Assembly (NCBI RefSeq): GCF_002260525.1
Contig: NZ_MRYI01000022.1
Location: 34,296-98,295 of the forward strand
Source of the DNA: Hahella sp. CCB-MM4
Lineage (GTDB): Bacteria > Pseudomonadota > Gammaproteobacteria > Pseudomonadales > Oleiphilaceae
Direction of reading: 5' to 3'
DNA: 64,000 nt
Position 1 is the stretch's first letter. The number at the start of each line of letters is the position of its first letter. The position numbers and the translations under genes are program-made. Below the pieces are notes generated by a model that saw nothing but the letters and a program-made list of their open reading frames with translations, made no database searches and had not been told where the DNA came from. Shown piece after piece: positions 61,839 to 64,000 of this stretch.

Positions 61839-62747
61839 ATGACCGCCCTTAAAGCCTGTTTGAAAGCTATACAGGCAGGTCTGTTGTGCCTGGCCTTTCA
61901 GTGTTCTGCTGCCGATAGTGACGCCAAGCATAAAATCCACTGGCTGATGGTGGAGTGGCCTCCCTACACATATATCGACCAGGACAAGCAATGGCGGGGG
62001 TATGGCGCTCATTTTCTGTATAAGATTATCGAGCAACTCCCTGAGTATCAGCATGAACTCCTCCAATCCAAATTTTCCTACCTGACTAGCGGAAAATTCG
62101 TCAGGGACCGCAACGTTTGCGCCATTGGGCTCTATCCAACTTTAGAGCGCGAAGAGGTATTAACGTTCTCTCTTCCTGATCAGATATTTCCGCCCATGCA
62201 ACTATGGATGCGGGATGACACATTTATCAGACTAGGTAAACCAAACTATCTTTCTCTGAATCGCTTAATGGAGGGACATCTTGGGATCTTAGGAGTGAAG
62301 GCGGGAGTTGCATACAGCCCTGAACTACGAACCGTCATAACCAGATATGAGAATACTGATAGTGTATTGCGCCTTACCCAAGCAGAAATGACGGGTCCTT
62401 TGGTAGGAATGCTTCACCACGGCCGAATCGATTTCATGATTGAGTACAGTGACATGATGCAATATACGCTTTCCGAAGCCGAAAATCGGCATATGAAAAA
62501 CATTGTTCCTGTATCAATTGAGGAGGAAAAAGATAATTTCCACTATACAAGAATAGGTTGCCCCAAGACCTCATTGGGGCAGGAGATCATTGATAAGATC
62601 AACGTCATACTCCCTTCCCTGTATGTTGATAAATCATACTGGGAGCCTTTTATGAAGTATATGACGCCACAGCAGCTGGTTGATTTTGACTCTTACCTGA
62701 AGCGACTTATCAAATCTCCTGAGGACTGGCGCTATAGTCCTCCATAG
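61839..62747 (+). CDS. Periplasmic solute-binding-type protein (SBP_bac_3-like)
   Basis: 302 aa. The N-terminal signal sequence (LKAIQAGLLCLAFQCSAAD, cleavage near residue 24) predicts export to the periplasm. The mature part starts HWLMVEWPPYTYID and contains EREEVLTFSLPD, GILGVKAGVAYSPEL and VGMLHHGRIDFMIEY, the pattern of type-II periplasmic binding proteins of the amino-acid family and of the TIGR02285-type proteins. No ABC permease or ATPase gene is adjacent, so it may be a stand-alone sensor-like or orphan binding protein. Ligand unknown. Confidence 0.82.
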   Translation: MTALKACLKAIQAGLLCLAFQCSAADSDAKHKIHWLMVEWPPYTYIDQDKQWRGYGAHFLYKIIEQLPEYQHELLQSKFSYLTSGKFVRDRNVCAIGLYPTLEREEVLTFSLPDQIFPPMQLWMRDDTFIRLGKPNYLSLNRLMEGHLGILGVKAGVAYSPELRTVITRYENTDSVLRLTQAEMTGPLVGMLHHGRIDFMIEYSDMMQYTLSEAENRHMKNIVPVSIEEEKDNFHYTRIGCPKTSLGQEIIDKINVILPSLYVDKSYWEPFMKYMTPQQLVDFDSYLKRLIKSPEDWRYSPP

Positions 62748-62788
62748 GAACCCTAAGATGACTCAGAGATTAGGGAAGCAATATGATC

Positions 62789-63283
62789 TCACAAGGCATG
62801 CTCTCGTGACCCGATACAGGAGGCTACTTGGTTGACCAACATGTCTTTGAAACGTTTCGCAAAGGTCTCGCATTCGGACAAACTAAACTTATCCCCTGAT
62901 GAAGGAAAAAAGACTCGCACATCAGCTTTTTCTATATCTGAAGACTCTAGTTTCAAGTAGGTTAAACCAACCCTTCTCCCTTTAAAAATATTGCTTTGCT
63001 CTGATGTGAGTGTATCCAGTTTCACCTTCGTGATAATTCTGCATCCGTAACAGTTTTGACGAAATTTTGTCAGAATTCTATCTGCAGCTAATTCCCAGCC
63101 GACAGACCTGTGAATTTTTCCATACGTCATAATAACGTCTGCATAATTCTCTGCCGGCTTTGAATAAATCAGCTGAAAATACTCATATTCATCCGCATTG
63201 TACTTAATAAGGCAGTTGATGGTTATAACAGAAAAGAGTGCTGCCAAAATCGCAACGATCACCCTTGGTGTTAGAATTTTCAT
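62789..63283 (-). CDS. Membrane-anchored hypothetical protein, paralogue of its upstream neighbour
   Basis: 164 aa. One N-terminal membrane segment (VIVAILAALFSVITINCLI, residues ~8-26) and a ~135-residue extracytoplasmic domain: EYEYFQLIYSKPAENYADVI, GWELAADRI, a CxxC (CYGC) and KVKLDTL, GRRVGLTYLKLES, DVRVFFPS. The same order of motifs occurs in the neighbouring protein, so the two are tandem duplicates. The CxxC could bind metal or form a disulfide. The start overlaps the neighbour's stop (ATGA). Family and function are not recognised. Confidence 0.8.
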   Translation of the reverse strand: MKILTPRVIVAILAALFSVITINCLIKYNADEYEYFQLIYSKPAENYADVIMTYGKIHRSVGWELAADRILTKFRQNCYGCRIITKVKLDTLTSEQSNIFKGRRVGLTYLKLESSDIEKADVRVFFPSSGDKFSLSECETFAKRFKDMLVNQVASCIGSREHAL

Positions 63284-63795
63284 TCTGTATCTCGCTTCAG
63301 TTGACGAGAATGTCGTACCCCCAACACACAGCTAGCGGTAGAATTTCTATCAATTATCTCTTGGAGGTAAGCAGCTTTTCTTTTGCACAGGTTTTCATCG
63401 AAAAAAGTTCCAAGAGAAGGATAATATATCCTAAGATCGAGCACATCTTTTCCTTTAGAATCAATCTTTACGTAATTGAAACCAACTCTCTCGCCGTTAA
63501 GTATATGAGCCTGCTCCAGCGAAGGGCTCTTGACCTGGAGCTTTGCAATAAATTTACACTTACTACACCGCTCTTTTTCAATGGATTCTGTAAGGTTGGC
63601 CCCTATTTCCCATCCATTTCCATTCTTCACTTTTCCTAACACTGCAACAATACTGTAATTTTCCTCCGGCGGGCGTATATAAACCAATTGAAAATATTCT
63701 GTGCTATTGAAGTGAATATAGATTGCTATTATAAATATAATCTCAGCGAGAATTATTAACCTATATATCGCCTTTCGGTTCTTTTTCCATTTCAT
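63280..63795 (-). CDS. Membrane-anchored hypothetical protein, tandem paralogue
   Basis: About 171 aa from the ATG at 63795 (MKWKKNRKAIYR), which puts a positively charged N-terminus before the membrane segment LIILAEIIFIIAIYIHF. The extracytoplasmic part repeats its neighbour's plan: STEYFQLVYIRPPEENYSIV, GWEIGANL, CSKC, KLQVKSP, GERVGFNYVKIDS, DLRIYYPS. In-frame starts further upstream (to a TTG at 63870) exist, and none has a strong ribosome-binding site, so the start is uncertain. Function unknown. Confidence 0.72.
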   Translation of the reverse strand: MKWKKNRKAIYRLIILAEIIFIIAIYIHFNSTEYFQLVYIRPPEENYSIVAVLGKVKNGNGWEIGANLTESIEKERCSKCKFIAKLQVKSPSLEQAHILNGERVGFNYVKIDSKGKDVLDLRIYYPSLGTFFDENLCKRKAAYLQEIIDRNSTASCVLGVRHSRQLKRDTE

Positions 63796-64000
63796 AAAAT
63801 CATTAGCCTGTATGCTGAAGGACATTATAAGAGCTGAATTCATGAATAAACAGCCAGGAAGACTTTCCAATAACTAGGGAGAGTCTGAATAACCCCAAGG
63901 TTCTGAGGTGATTTTTACTCTCGACGATATATGGCCGAATATTCAGAGTGTTTTTCCGGCCATTTTGGATCTTACACCCCTGCGGGGCGTCATCTGGGCC
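63796..64000. other. Right-edge non-coding stretch, possible IS boundary
   Basis: CTAG followed by GGGAGAGTCTGAATAA (from 63873) resembles an IS5-type terminal repeat next to a CTAG-like target site. A plus-strand frame from ATG 63931 and a minus-strand frame ending near 63937 both run off the window, so neither can be judged. Assignment is tentative. Confidence 0.2.

Overview
The window is almost entirely secondary-metabolite DNA from a Gram-negative bacterium, most likely a marine or rhizosphere gammaproteobacterium. The base composition is near even. There is a lipoprotein with a Gram-negative lipobox and an NlpC/P60 domain, and a periplasmic solute-binding-type protein. The PKS architecture (AR-GNAT loading, trans-AT modules, HMGS cassette, in-line flavin monooxygenase) is of the sort known from Gynuella-like or symbiont-related gammaproteobacteria. 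The genus is a guess.

Region A (1-12024, minus strand) is a lipo-NRPS/PKS block. In transcription order it holds a cis-AT KS-AT-carrier protein, a MupA-type luciferase-like (LLM) flavin monooxygenase, an NAD(P)-binding reductase resembling cyanobacterial acyl-ACP reductase, a FAAL-ACP-C-A-PCP synthetase, and an NRPS truncated by the window edge (TubC-type docking domain plus C domain). Starts and stops overlap, which indicates one translationally coupled operon. Next to it, on the plus strand, is a Sfp/EntD-type phosphopantetheinyl transferase (12638-13429).

Region B (13463-49144, minus strand) is a trans-AT PKS. Three megasynthases read in order: 5552 aa, AR-GNAT-ACP / KS-(dead AT)-DH-KR-ACP / KS-DH-KR-cMT-ACP-ACP-ER / KS; 2019 aa, ACP / KS-ECH2-ACP-ACP / KS; 2550 aa, FMO-ACP-ACP / KS(His to Gln)-DH-KR-ACP-TE. 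Two modules are split between proteins. Behind them come the beta-branching genes (HMG synthase, hot-dog thioesterase, donor ACP, Ser-type decarboxylating KS, ECH1) and the discrete AT. The inferred product is a short GNAT-primed polyketide carrying an alpha-methyl group, one beta-branch and a probable Baeyer-Villiger-type oxygen insertion before TE release. Whether regions A and B make one hybrid product or two cannot be decided here.

Region C (49145-60963) follows an AT-rich intergenic stretch. It starts with a plus-strand protein with a possible CNF1/BLF1-like Cys-His deamidase signature (49993-50667) and a bidirectional terminator. Then comes a tight four-gene minus-strand operon: a ClpA-like double AAA ATPase, an NrdG-like radical SAM protein, a 2106-aa zinc ribbon-pseudokinase-SF1 helicase-nuclease, and a coiled-coil protein. 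I do not recognise a described system with this combination. It looks like a defence or conflict module and is the best candidate for something undescribed.

Region D (61226-64000) holds ordinary genes: an NlpC/P60 lipoprotein, a periplasmic binding-type protein, two tandem paralogous membrane-anchored hypothetical proteins, and an unexplained right edge that may be the end of an insertion sequence.
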